The notes under the pieces: generated by a model | Told to the model about the DNA's origin: nothing | Seen by the model: the letters and a program-made list of their open reading frames with translations, nothing else | Database searches by the model: none | Shown: one piece after another, positions 46,019 to 55,604 of the stretch | Position numbering within the stretch: position 1 is the first letter of the stretch | Layout of the letters: each line of letters starts with the position of its first letter | Position numbers and translations under genes: made by a program | NCBI GenBank assembly: GCA_033032865.1 | Contig: JAWHQI010000028.1 | Span: 11,117,001-11,181,000 of the forward strand | Direction of reading: 5' to 3' | Length of the DNA stretch: 64,000 bases | Source of the DNA: Dactylorhiza incarnata | Taxonomy: Eukaryota > Streptophyta > Magnoliopsida > Asparagales > Orchidaceae

Positions 46019-47179
46019 TGTTGGAACAAGGTCTTCGCATCTCCTAGGTTTGAGAATAACAAATCCTATGTGTATTTGATCTTGTGTGTTTAAGTGTGCA
46101 GGAAATAAGGTCCATATGAATCAAGGATGACATAAGAAGGTTGCCCCCAAAATTGGGCTAATAATTCCAACATGCCCACTAGCGCCGACAGTAGCACCTA
46201 GCGCCCGATGCTAGTTAGTATTAGCGCAATCCCGGGAGTAAATTTAGAAGGAGCTAGTGCCTGGCAGTAGCGGATAGCGCATGCGGTAGCGCGAAGCACA
46301 GAAGGCAAGGAGGGAATGTTTCCTCAGATTGAAGATTCTCCCGTGCAGAATATGTCCTAATATGGGATAGCGCCGGCGGTAGCGCTAGCGCAAGCACTAG
46401 CGCTGAGGCTATAAAAAGAACCCTTTGGATCCATCTTCTTCATCCTCTACTACTCCCAAATTCCAAAGCTTCGTGCCACATCATATAGAGGAAGGTTTAG
46501 AGAGATACTCCCACAAATCCATGAAGGCTTAAGGAGATCCGTGGAGAAGTTTTCAACACGCGTCATCATCATGACGAAAGACCGCATCGACTATGATCAT
46601 ACTCTACGGGTCTTCATCTACTTCTCTAAGAGATCCATATAGGGAGTTTTTAATATTGTTGTTCTTTTCATTCTTGTAATCGCTTGGTAAATTCGCCCCG
46701 TGTAGGCGATTAGGTTTGGGTAGGACTTAGGGCAGAAATTCGCCTCATGTTGACGACTAGATCTAGGTTTGGTGTAGGGTGTGCTCAAGGCCATATCAGG
46801 CGTTGTATTGGCTAGAGCGGCTTGAGGATGAATATGGGGAAGGATAGGCTAGGGCCACCGGTTCGTTGGGATACGAGTCGGGATAGAAAATGAAAAAGAG
46901 TTTTATTATTATTCGCCTTAGATTTCTAGCGTTATAGAAATCTAGTTTTGTAATCAATTTTATTAATAGTAATCATGTCTCTCTTTGTGTAATAAAATTG
47001 ATTTTGTTCTTCATGTATCTAAATTGTTTATTATCATCTCCTTCATCATAAAACAATTTAGATCTTTATTAAAATCACTATTTTAATCTCTTATTATTTC
47101 AAATATATCAAATATAAGAAAAAGTTAAAACCCTTATTCACCCCCCCCCCCCCCTCTAAGGGCACCTACCGATCCAACA
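46019..47179 (+). repeat. Element C2 5' LTR
   Basis: TGTTGGAACA to ATCCAACA, 1161 bp. The first ~100 bases match element A closely. It has type-A palindromes (46180-46406), GCTATAAAAAG near 46410, stem-loop TCGCC/GGCGA at 46693-46709 and a run of 14 C (about 47143-47156) near the end. Confidence 0.9.
46180..46420 (+). promoter_or_regulatory. C2 U3: type-A palindrome modules and TATA box
   Basis: Three paired modules at about 46180-46215, 46252-46292 and 46368-46406, spaced as in element A. The last copy, TAGCGCT, precedes GAGGCTATAAAAAG. Confidence 0.78.
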
Positions 47180-47181
47180 AG

Positions 47182-47193
47182 TGGTATCAGAGA
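47182..47193 (+). other. Primer binding site of C2, tRNA-Met type
   Basis: TGGTATCAGAGA begins two bases after the LTR; the last base deviates from the usual C. Confidence 0.85.
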
Positions 47194-47227
47194 AGTTTTA
47201 TTCCAATCGGCTTAACGACCGGGAATA

Positions 47228-47812
47228 ATGGCGTCTCATGATCTCGCTTCTATTAGTGGGGCAAATTTTTATGAAGAAGAAAAATCACTAGCACCATATT
47301 TATTTAAAGGGACAAATTATAAAGGGTGGAAAATTTTAATGGAAAGGTTTATTAAAACTTTAGATATCGAATCATGGAATTTAGCAATAGTAAGACCTAC
47401 GGATGAATCAAATAAAAAGGAACAACATCTAAATGCAAAAGCCAAACACTATTTATTTTGTGGTTTATCAAATGAAGTTTTCAAATTGATATATTGTTTT
47501 TCTAGTGCATACAAAGTATGGAAATTTCTTGAAGAAATGTATGATCTTCCACTCGCAGGTATGGAACAAACACAGGAGGAGAAGGACATACAAGCATCCA
47601 CCATTATTCAGGAAGATATCTCTCGTTGCAAAACCATGGAGATCATGGAAATTAACTTAGAAAAAGAGAGCAATACATCAAGAGAAAAAGAAGATGAAAA
47701 TTCATTTATGATGGAGGAAGGCCTAAAAGACAACAAAGGAACTTCATGTTCACATTTTGCCTCTTCTAATAGCGCTGTAAGAAAGTCTAATTCTTGTTGT
47801 GTGATAACTTCT
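47228..47812 (+). pseudogene. gag: C2 gag, 5' part (cut by D)
   Basis: 195 codons from ATG 47228: a copia Gag N-terminus (APYLFKGTNYKGWKILMERFIKTLDIESWNL, then AKAKHYLFCGLSNEVF and YKVWKFLEEMYD) and a Glu-rich tail. The first codons resemble element A. The frame is open to the D insertion at 47813 and continues in phase at 57257 once D and one TSD are removed. Confidence 0.86.
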
Positions 47813-47994
47813 TGTTGGGTATATTGCCATCAATAGTACCTTGATTTGAAGAGGCATCACTCTCAATGCTAAGGTCATATTGTATTTGATGAGTTATACT
47901 TGTGTAAGATATACAGGTGCAGGTGACTCAAAAGGAAGGGCCAAACATGCCCTTAGATGTGGAGAAATCATCTTCCAAAAGATGAAGTTTTGTC

Positions 47995-48550
47995 TCAGCC
48001 GAACCGCTGAGACGAGGGGGGTAAAACCGCTGAGACGAGGAACCGTCTCAGCGTATCCGCTGAGAAGAAGGTGCCTCCACTGAGAAGTTCATTATACGCT
48101 GAGAATCAGCGTGGTCATCGAACTGGGCTCGACATTCATCGAACATTGTATGCCGTTCGTCGACCGCTGAGACGAGGTCGAAGCAGAAACCGCTGAGACG
48201 AGATCAAAGCTGAAGCCGCTGAGAAGACACACTAGGCAAGATCGTCGAACGTTGAACGCCGTTCGACAAACGCTGAGACGAGGAGCCATCTCAGCGGAGC
48301 CGCTGAGAAGAAACATAAGGCAAGTTTGTCGAGCGCTGAGCTGGCAAGATCATCGAACGCAGGGGACAGCTAGTTCGTCGAACGCAGAGTGTTCCACGTT
48401 CATCGAGCGCAGTCCTTCTCTACGGAAAAGTAGGGCGGCGGGTCCTGCGGCTAAGACTAGTCGCAGAAAAGCTGTGTGGGGTCCATCGACTTCTCCCAAA
48501 CCTCTCAGCAGATCAGCTAAGAGCCGTTGAAGATCAGAGATGTATAAAAG
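47995..48550 (+). promoter_or_regulatory. D U3: type-D (CGCTGAGAC) palindromes and TATA box
   Basis: ACCGCTGAGACGAGG recurs many times, with TCGTCGAACGC between. A perfect 9-bp stem CGCTGAGAC/GTCTCAGCG is at 48028-48036 and 48045-48053, and CGCTGA/TCAGCG at about 48098-48112. TATAAAAGG follows at 48543. The 3' LTR has the same series at 55795-56200. Confidence 0.8.
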
Positions 48551-48845
48551 GAAGAGTTAGGGCACATTTGAAACTCTCGGCAACGTGCGAATGAGATCAA
48601 CTGTTACATTGACGGCTGAAGCTCTCGTCTTCTTCCTCCTGCTCACTGAACAAGAAGAAGAAGAAAACAGAGAAAGAAAGTTAGCTCCTCTGCAAGAAGG
48701 AGCAAGGTGATCTTACATCACTTTGTCGAAGAGGAAGATCAAGTTAGTTGCTGTAATCAACATCTTCAACAATAAGAAGCACAGTCAGTGCAGGATTTAC
48801 AGGAGAGTACCTCTACTGTAGAATAAATTTCTAAATCATTTATCT

Positions 48846-49216
48846 GTAGGGCATCTTGCCTGAGTTGTAAGACCATTTGGTCTGAGTTTGTAGGAACCTG
48901 AGGGTTCTGAGCTATAGGGCTGAAGGCCTGAGTGTAGGATCTGGAGCAGATCTGAGGTAGGGCTTAACAGCCTGAGGTAGGACCAGGAGCTGGTCTGAGC
49001 TGTAGGAGGAGGAGTCCTCTGAGTGGTAGGACCTGGGAGAGGTCTGAGTTGTAGGACATTATTGTCTGAGCTGTAGGAGGTGTTATCCTCTGAGTTTGTA
49101 GGGCAGCTGTGCCTGAGGTAGGAGCCGGAGATAGCTCTGAGTTGTAGGGACTTGTGTCCTGAGGTAGGATCATTCTTGATCTGAGAAGTTCTGAGGAACT
49201 TGTGCTGTAAGCTCTT
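48846..49216 (+). repeat. Array of ~17 stem-loops with different stems (D LTR)
   Basis: Each 20-33-base unit reads about TGTAG-stem-loop-stem'-CTGAG. Stems in order: GGCA, AGACC, GAACC, GGC, GATCT, GGCT, GACCAG, GAGGA, GACCT, GACA, GAGG, GGCA, GAGC, GGAC, GATCA, AAGTTC and GCTC, each paired with its complement across a 2-8-base loop. The flanks are conserved, the stems are not. The array lies downstream of the TATA box, so in the transcript. The 3' LTR copy is 56634-57016. Confidence 0.88.
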
Positions 49217-49455
49217 TGAGCCGAGTTTGGAGAAGTTGGCCCTGTCTAACACACTGTTAGAAGGGTGGAGGGGGAAGTGGAGTACCAATAGACACACTGT
49301 CTTTGGGAACCACTATAAATTATTGTGTGCTTTCTGTGTTTGCTGATTTGCTTGAACCAACTCAGAAAACAGCTAAAGCTAATCAAGTAAAATTTAAAAG
49401 ACCTATTCACCCCCCCTCTAGGTGACTTAGACTTCAAACCTTATATTCTTTCAAG

Positions 49456-49533
49456 TGGTATCAGAGGCAGGTTGGTCAAAAAGGACTTAACAGTCTGACC
49501 AGATCCTAAAAGGTTTAGTCTAGTCAAATCCCA
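49456..49533 (+). other. Primer binding site and short leader of D
   Basis: TGGTATCAGAGGC at 49456 differs from the canonical TGGTATCAGAGC by one extra G. About 65 bases of leader lead to the gag ATG at 49534. Confidence 0.85.
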
Positions 49534-52074
49534 ATGGCTTCCAGTGGATTGCAAAAGGAAATGAGGTCCATGAAGTTGCCCATATGCAACAAAGAGAATT
49601 TTGGCATATGGAAGCAAAGGATCAGGTTGTTTATGGAAGCATCTGATCCAAGGATCTTCATTACAGTTGAAGAAGAACCTTTCACCTTTCACGCTGCATC
49701 CACTATTGATCCAACAAGAAGAGTGGCCAAACTATTCAGAGATCTGACCAAGGATGAACTTGAGTTGTTCACCATGGACAAGAGGGCCCAGAACATCATT
49801 GTGAATGCTATTGATGATTCCACCTTTCAAAACTTGGTACACTGCACTTCTGCCAAGGAAATGTGGGATACTCTAATAGTATATATGGAAGGGACAACTG
49901 AAGTTAGGGATGATAGGAAGTCACTCCTAAATCAAAAGTATGAATCCTTCATGCAGCAGAGCCAGGAAAGCATATCCATGTACTATGAGAGGTTCTTCAG
50001 ATTAGTCAATGAGCTGAGAACCTATGAGAGGGCTTTCAACAACTATGAGTTGAATGACAAGTTCCTTAGATCTCTCACAAGAGACTGGGACACAAAGATA
50101 TGTGCCATCAGGGAAGTGGCCAAGCTTGGTGAGACCCCAACTCACGCTCTGTTTGGGAAGCTGCTTTCCTATGAAATGTAGATGTCTACAAGGAAGGAAG
50201 AGGACACATCTTCAAAGGTAAAAGCAATGGAGAATTCTGTGGCTCTCAAAGCTGATAGCTCTAAGAGGAGCAAGGGGAGGATAGTGTCTCCTCCAAGGAG
50301 AAGAGCTGAACCTGAAGTCAGCACCTCAGGAGGCTCTTCCTCTGATGAAGAATTTGCTGCCTTCTCTAGGCAGTTCAGGAGGATGATGAAGAGGAAGCCA
50401 TGGAGGAACATGCCCTCCTCATCATCACACTACAAAAAGAACAGCAACAAATCTGAAAGACTGCACCCAAAGGGTGACAGGTATGATTGAAAACCCAGTA
50501 AACATTCTACTAATAATATAATCTATTATAGCTGCAGCAAGCCTGGACATATCATAGCTGACTGTCCAATCAAAAGAAAGGATAGTGGTGAAATGAAGCA
50601 TCATCACCACAAGGATAGGAAGGGAGAAAAGTCACTCCTAGCAAAGAAAGAAAGAAGCTGGAGTGAGTCTGATCCTTCAACATCAGGGTCCGACAATAAA
50701 GAAGAAGCCAACATTGGGCTGTATGCAGCAGAAGAGGATGAAGACAATCCAGCTGCAAAGGTTGGAATCAGGGCCCCTCTATCATACTCAGATAGTGATG
50801 AAGAGGAGGATGAAGAAGACACTATTCAGCTAGGCCTTATGGCCTTCACTGATGAGGAAGAGAGTCAGAATGCTTCTGACAAGGTTCAGGTACTATCTCA
50901 TTCCACTTCATTTTCTGATTATGAGACCAGTCCAGAATCTGTTGCACCTTCATCAATTGATGGAAGGGGCATGGATGATGAGGAAGAACTCAATCAATTG
51001 ATTGATAAATATGGTGTTTTTTTGGAGGCTCTGAAGAAGAGCAAGAAGCTTGCCAAGAGGCAAGCCCAGGAAATTGTTGATCTCAAAGTAACTAAGGATG
51101 TCAACACTGAACCTACCACCTTGGTGGCTCAGATGAGCAGACAAATGAGTCATTTACATGGGTTAACTATTGTGCAATTAAGCACTATTTCCCTGAAGAA
51201 CAAGGTCATCAAGGACCTTGAGAAAAAGCTTGAGAAGGAGAAGAGCCTGGTGGCTCAATTCTCCAAGCCCAGATCTGTGCTTCCTATCATTGACACCTTC
51301 TCCTCTCAAACCAATAGGAGAGGACTAGGATTCAAGAAAATGGAAGTAGGAGAAGGGAGTGGAGTTAAGAGCAAGGATAAGGCTAAGCCTCAACCCACCT
51401 TTCGAAATGTGATACTTCCCTCCAACAAGTATGACCATGAAAGCATTTATGGTCACTGGAAGAATGAGAGGTGCTATAGGGAGGAAAATGCTCCTTCATA
51501 TAGTGGAAGAAAGGGAATGAGATTGAGTGCCATGAAGGCTCCCCATGAGGAAATTCAAATGGCCCAACATGGACCATTTGTTTTTGGTACTTCAGCCACT
51601 TCATTCAAGAATGAGAAGGCAAGCCCTTCTAAGGTTGGATCTGTCAAGAACATGACTGGTGCCAATTCTGTAAACATATCTGAGTGCTCAGTGTCAGATG
51701 CCATCAAATCTTGTATGACTGCCAAGTCATTGCAAGCTGATGCCATCAGGACAACGAGCATCAAGATAACACACAGAATGACATTTAGTCAAATAATTGA
51801 TGAGAGGAACAGGAAGAATGCTGCTGTATCTATTCCTAAACATAAGGACTGTGCTACACAATCCTCAAGAAATGCTCAGAAAAGAAGATACAACATTCAT
51901 GAATGTTGGTGCTGTGGTAAAGTGGGACACTTTGCCATAGATTGTTGGTACAACCCCAATGTACCTAATGCAAAGAAGAGCCTTCCTGTAAAGGGAGCTG
52001 CCAGAGTCAGGTCTTTTGATCATGCTAACAAGAACCTAGGATCCAAGTCACCTTGGGCTCCTAAGGGATATTAA
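49534..52074 (+). pseudogene. gag: D gag, 847 codons with two in-frame stops
   Basis: A single frame from ATG 49534 to TAA 52072, broken only by TAG 50179-50181 and TGA 50488-50490. Residues 1-215 are a copia Gag core (NFGIWKQRIRLFM, then KEMWDTL, SLLNQKYESFM and SISMYYERFFRLVNEL). A Lys/Arg-rich part and a first zinc knuckle near 50533-50572 follow; its first Cys is Tyr (YYSCSKPGHIIADC). A long acidic/coiled-coil segment and an intact knuckle CWCCGKVGHFAIDC (51905-51946) come next, and it ends SPWAPKGY, the usual segment before protease. It is likely the RNA-packaging protein. Confidence 0.9.
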
Positions 52075-52116
52075 ACTCTATTTTGCAGGATAGTTCAAGT
52101 ACCAGCCTCATACATA

Positions 52117-52155
52117 AGTGGTACTTGGCCAGTGAGTGCCCATGGCACATATAAG
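52117..52155 (+). pseudogene. Protease stub of D (12 codons)
   Basis: KWYLASECPWHI followed by TAA lines up with the protease start WYLDSGCSKHM of element A. The catalytic D-S-G has become A-S-E. Nothing of the rest of pol is recognisable after it, so the internal deletion or replacement begins here. Confidence 0.72.
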
Positions 52156-52560
52156 GAAGAAAGTTGACTTCATAAAGTCAACATCAGTAGAGGACTAAAT
52201 CCTCAAGGTAAGTATCTCTATTGTGAATTTATCATCAAATACCATCTATAATAGTGTTAAAATAGGATGATAGAATTAACCAGTGCAATCCGCTTAGCTA
52301 AGGTTCAAATTCGCCTAAAATTTAGGTAAAGTCTGGGTTCGACAAATGTCGAGCTCAGTTCGACAAATTTAGCCCGGGTTGAAGCATTAGTTGAACCGTC
52401 TCAGCTGAACCGCTGAGTCGATTAGGTCAACACTCTGGCCCACTATATAAACCCTCGACGCGATTAAATGACCCTTCACATTCTCTCGCACCACCCTAGC
52501 CGTCGAGACGAAACTTCTACTCTTCCATCCCAGCGTCTTCATTTTTCTCATTCGACTAAG
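52156..52560 (+). promoter_or_regulatory. Non-coding junction with internal promoter for the second ORF of D
   Basis: Two hairpins lie just after the protease stub: GTTGACTT/AAGTCAAC (52163-52182) and GAGGA/TCCTC (52190-52204). Then come TTCGACAAA repeats (52338-52375), type-D palindrome sequence CGTCTCAGCTGAACCGCTGAG (about 52397-52417), and TATATAAA at 52444-52451, about 110 bases before ATG 52561. This repeats the palindrome-then-TATA layout of the LTRs. A transcription start is inferred. Confidence 0.65.
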
Positions 52561-55008
52561 ATGGCGCCCAAGATTGCGAAGGAATTGCAAGAAGGTTGTG
52601 AGTTGGTGAGGGATGGGTTTCTCCATGCCTCGCCAGAGATTTTGAGTGTTATTTCGTTGATTTCTGATGCGGGACTAGACTACTTGCTATCTGAACCCTC
52701 TCAGATATTCAAGCAAGAAGTGCTATAGTTCTTTGCAAATGCCAAGCAGTCGTCTTCTAAGGATGGCTTAACTTCTAAGGTTGGTGAAATTAGGGTGAAA
52801 CTGTCCCCTAAGAGACTTGAAAAAGTACTACACCTTCCTAGAGTGGAAGAAGAGGAAATATCTGCAGAAGACAAGGAGCATGCCTTGAAGTGGTGTGAAT
52901 ATAGTGCTCCCCGGACCTCATCACTGAAGAAGAAATTCTTCAATCAAAAAGGGAAGTTGTTATGTGATATTGTGGGAAAGGCACTCCTGTGCAAGCCAGG
53001 CTCACATGACACAATCTCTCAACCCATGTTTGAGATGATTGTAAGGATCATTTTAAAGAAAAGGACATGCTGGGGAAATGTCCTGTACCAAAGGATTAAG
53101 CAATGCCTGCAGGCTCCTAACCTAGGAAGGATCATTTCTCTCTACCTACTGAAGGCATATCCTGGAGAATTCTCCTCAATCAAAGGTATTAATATCCATT
53201 ACCTGAAAATGTTGGATATTAAGACTCTAGATAGATCCACAAGGGTTCTCCCCATGAGCCAACCCTCTGTTTTGGCAGAGTTGAAGGAGAAGAAGAAGAA
53301 AGCTCTGAAGAGTGGAGAAGGAGGTGCCGAATCCTCTAAGAAGAAAGGTGATCCTCAAGAGCGCATGGAAGATGAAGAAGGAGAAGATGTCCCCAGGACT
53401 GGTGAAGATGGTGCTCTTCAAGGAAGAGTTGATTCTACTGAGCCAACTAAGATTAATACTGATCCAGCTATTCCCTCTGCTGAAGATGAACCAATGAACT
53501 CACCTATCCATGGTTCTCCTAGTCAAAATTCTCCATATAGGGATGCTCCAAGTGAGGGGGAGCACAACCCTCTCTTTTGTGATATTGGTGGGGGTGCTAG
53601 TGAGGGGGAGCACAACCCAAGTGCTGAAGATCTGCATAGACCAGAACCTGGAGTGGAGAAAGAAGTGGCCCAGGAAAGGCCAGCTACTATGCTAGACACA
53701 TCTGATCTGCTGAACTCAATTAAATCTTTTATTGAGGGTCAGATGTTGTCTATGAAAGAGACAGTTGCAGAAAAGGTCCATGATGTCTCTGCTCAGATAA
53801 GGGATGGGTTGTATGCAATAAGAGCTGCATTGACTAAGGAGATCCAGGCCAGTGAGCAAAGAATGGAGTCAAGAGTGGCTGCAGTGAGAACTGAGCTGAA
53901 TGCCCAGGTTAATGATGTCAAAACTGCATCATATCATATCCTCCTGCAAATGACAAGATGGTTTGAAATGGCCAAAGGCACAGTTGGTGTTCAACACACT
54001 GTACTGAAGCAAATTGCTGATCATCAAGGGGTCTCCACCAAAGACATCACATATGTAAAGAATCATCTTTACAAACACCAAAATGTCTGGGAGAATGCAG
54101 TTGCAAGGATGACACAAGTGGTCAACACATCAAGCAGCCAAGTAAAGTCCCACATTGACAAGGCAAAGGAATACATTTTGGATGATGTGGACAGCTCTCT
54201 TCAAACTCTCTCCCAATCCATAATAGATCAACACTCTGAAATAGAGAAGAATTTAATGGAAAGTGGCAAAGAGGGGGAGGAGAAGGTTACCAATCTACAT
54301 GCTAAGATGAAAGGAGCTCACATCAAGCTGTATAACAACACGGAGTCTGCCCACAAGCTGATACTCTCCAATCAAGCAGAAGCCAACAAGCAAGTGGTGG
54401 AAGTGGTCAACAATGCTTCTAGTGTTATTCAAGAAAATATCCTAACCATGGTCAAAAAGGTTACTGATAATCAGTGGGACTCAAGCTTAAAAGTGCTGCA
54501 AGGAACAAGAATTGCTTTGAATCTTCCAATCTTGAACCCTGACAGAAATGAACACTTTGACTTCCAAAGTCAATCAAATCTAATTGCTGATGAGAGAGCA
54601 GCAAAGAGGAGAAGGGCAGAGGGCATTCAAACTGCTGAAGAATATATGTCCCAGAAAAGAATGGAAAGATTAGAGGATCCACTCCATGAAGATGACAATT
54701 TAGAGTTGGACACAATTGTTGTCGATACTTGGGTGAGCCATGTTAATCAAATGAAGGACATTGACCATGTCTACTCAGCTGCTGAATGGATTAAGCACCT
54801 TGAGAGGGAATCCTTAAGGGAAAGGATTCTCAAAGAAAACTTGGTGAGAAGGGAAACTCCTGTAAGGATTCCCACAAGATATCTTCCCAAGCCTCTTCTA
54901 TACTTCAAAGTAAAGGAGAAGATCAAGGCTGCTGCTGAAGCTAGGAAGAGGAAGTCCAAAGATGGAGAATGCTCTTCCCAGGGTCCATCTAAGAAGACCA
55001 TGCCTTGA
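52561..55008 (+). CDS. Second ORF of D: plant transposon-associated protein with coiled coil, one in-frame stop
   Basis: One frame of 815 codons plus stop from ATG 52561, interrupted only by TAG at 52726-52728. Residues ~1-220 resemble the plant-specific 'putative plant transposon protein' family (Transposase_32 type): a helix ending in YLLSEPS, a FFANAK-like segment and RVKLSPKRLEKVLHLP. No catalytic residues are evident. Residues ~235-375 are acidic and low-complexity, with SEGEHNP repeated. About 390-670 is a long coiled coil or helical array (MESRVAAVRTELNAQVNDV and similar). The C-terminus is Lys/Arg-rich (EARKRKSK), a possible nuclear signal. It occupies the place of pol. The function is unknown. 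Confidence 0.8.
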
Positions 55009-55604
55009 AATATTTTCTTTTACCAATCATCAGTTGTATTGTTTGAAATATCTGCACTGAACATTTAAATTGGAATGATATTTCATCTTTTGATCATAAT
55101 GTTGTGTTTGTTACTATTGCTATATGTACTCTGTACCTTTATCTTTAGTATTCGGGAGCTAGAATGAGATGTTCAATTTGAACAGGTTCAGTTATTACAG
55201 AAATTGCTCACCAATTAAGGGGGAGCAAATTCCCTGCTCAGGTTGAGGGGGAGATGGCAAATGCCAAGATTGTATAGGTTGACCTATAAGTTGATCCAAA
55301 GGGATCTATAGATGTTTCCTCCCAATCCATAATGGGATAAATAGTTGAAGAAACCAGAAAGGGGGAGAAAGAGCCATTGCTAAGTAAGAACCTATGCTTT
55401 GGATATTAGCAAGAGGGAGATAGGGCCTATGATACACAAATCATTTTTCTGTGATAGCCATTGCTAAGTAAGAACCTATGCTTAGGATATTAGCAAGAGG
55501 GAGATAGGGACTATGCTACACAGATCATTTTTCTGTGATATGATTTTTGTTATTAACGTACCTTAGCATTGGGGATGTTCTGCCTTCTTCAAATAGGGGT
55601 AGAT
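55009..55604 (+). promoter_or_regulatory. D 3' non-coding region with several polypurine tracts
   Basis: TTAAGGGGGAGCAAA (55217), TTGAGGGGGAGATGG (55245) and AGAAAGGGGGAGAAAG (55359), then a duplicated ~70-bp block with GCAAGAGGGAGATAGG (about 55401-55450 and 55462-55520). The LTR-adjacent tract AATAGGGGTAGAT (55592-55604) is weak. Repeated purine tracts fit Sirevirus ancestry. No gene is seen. Confidence 0.8.

Larger units (their letters stand above)
47813..49453 (+). repeat. Element D 5' LTR
   Basis: 1641 bp, TGTTGGGTAT to TTCTTTCA. In order: type-D palindromes (47995-48420), TATA TATAAAAG (48543-48550), a purine- and AAGAAG-rich leader and the 17-unit stem-loop array (48846-49216), then CACCCCCCCTCTAGG near the end. 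Open frames on either strand here are LTR sequence. Confidence 0.94.

Noticed and set aside
48836..49297. 153-codon minus-strand frame rich in Ser, Pro and Thr
   Set aside because: Translation of the hairpin array of the D LTR; repeated in the 3' LTR with frame changes, no domain.
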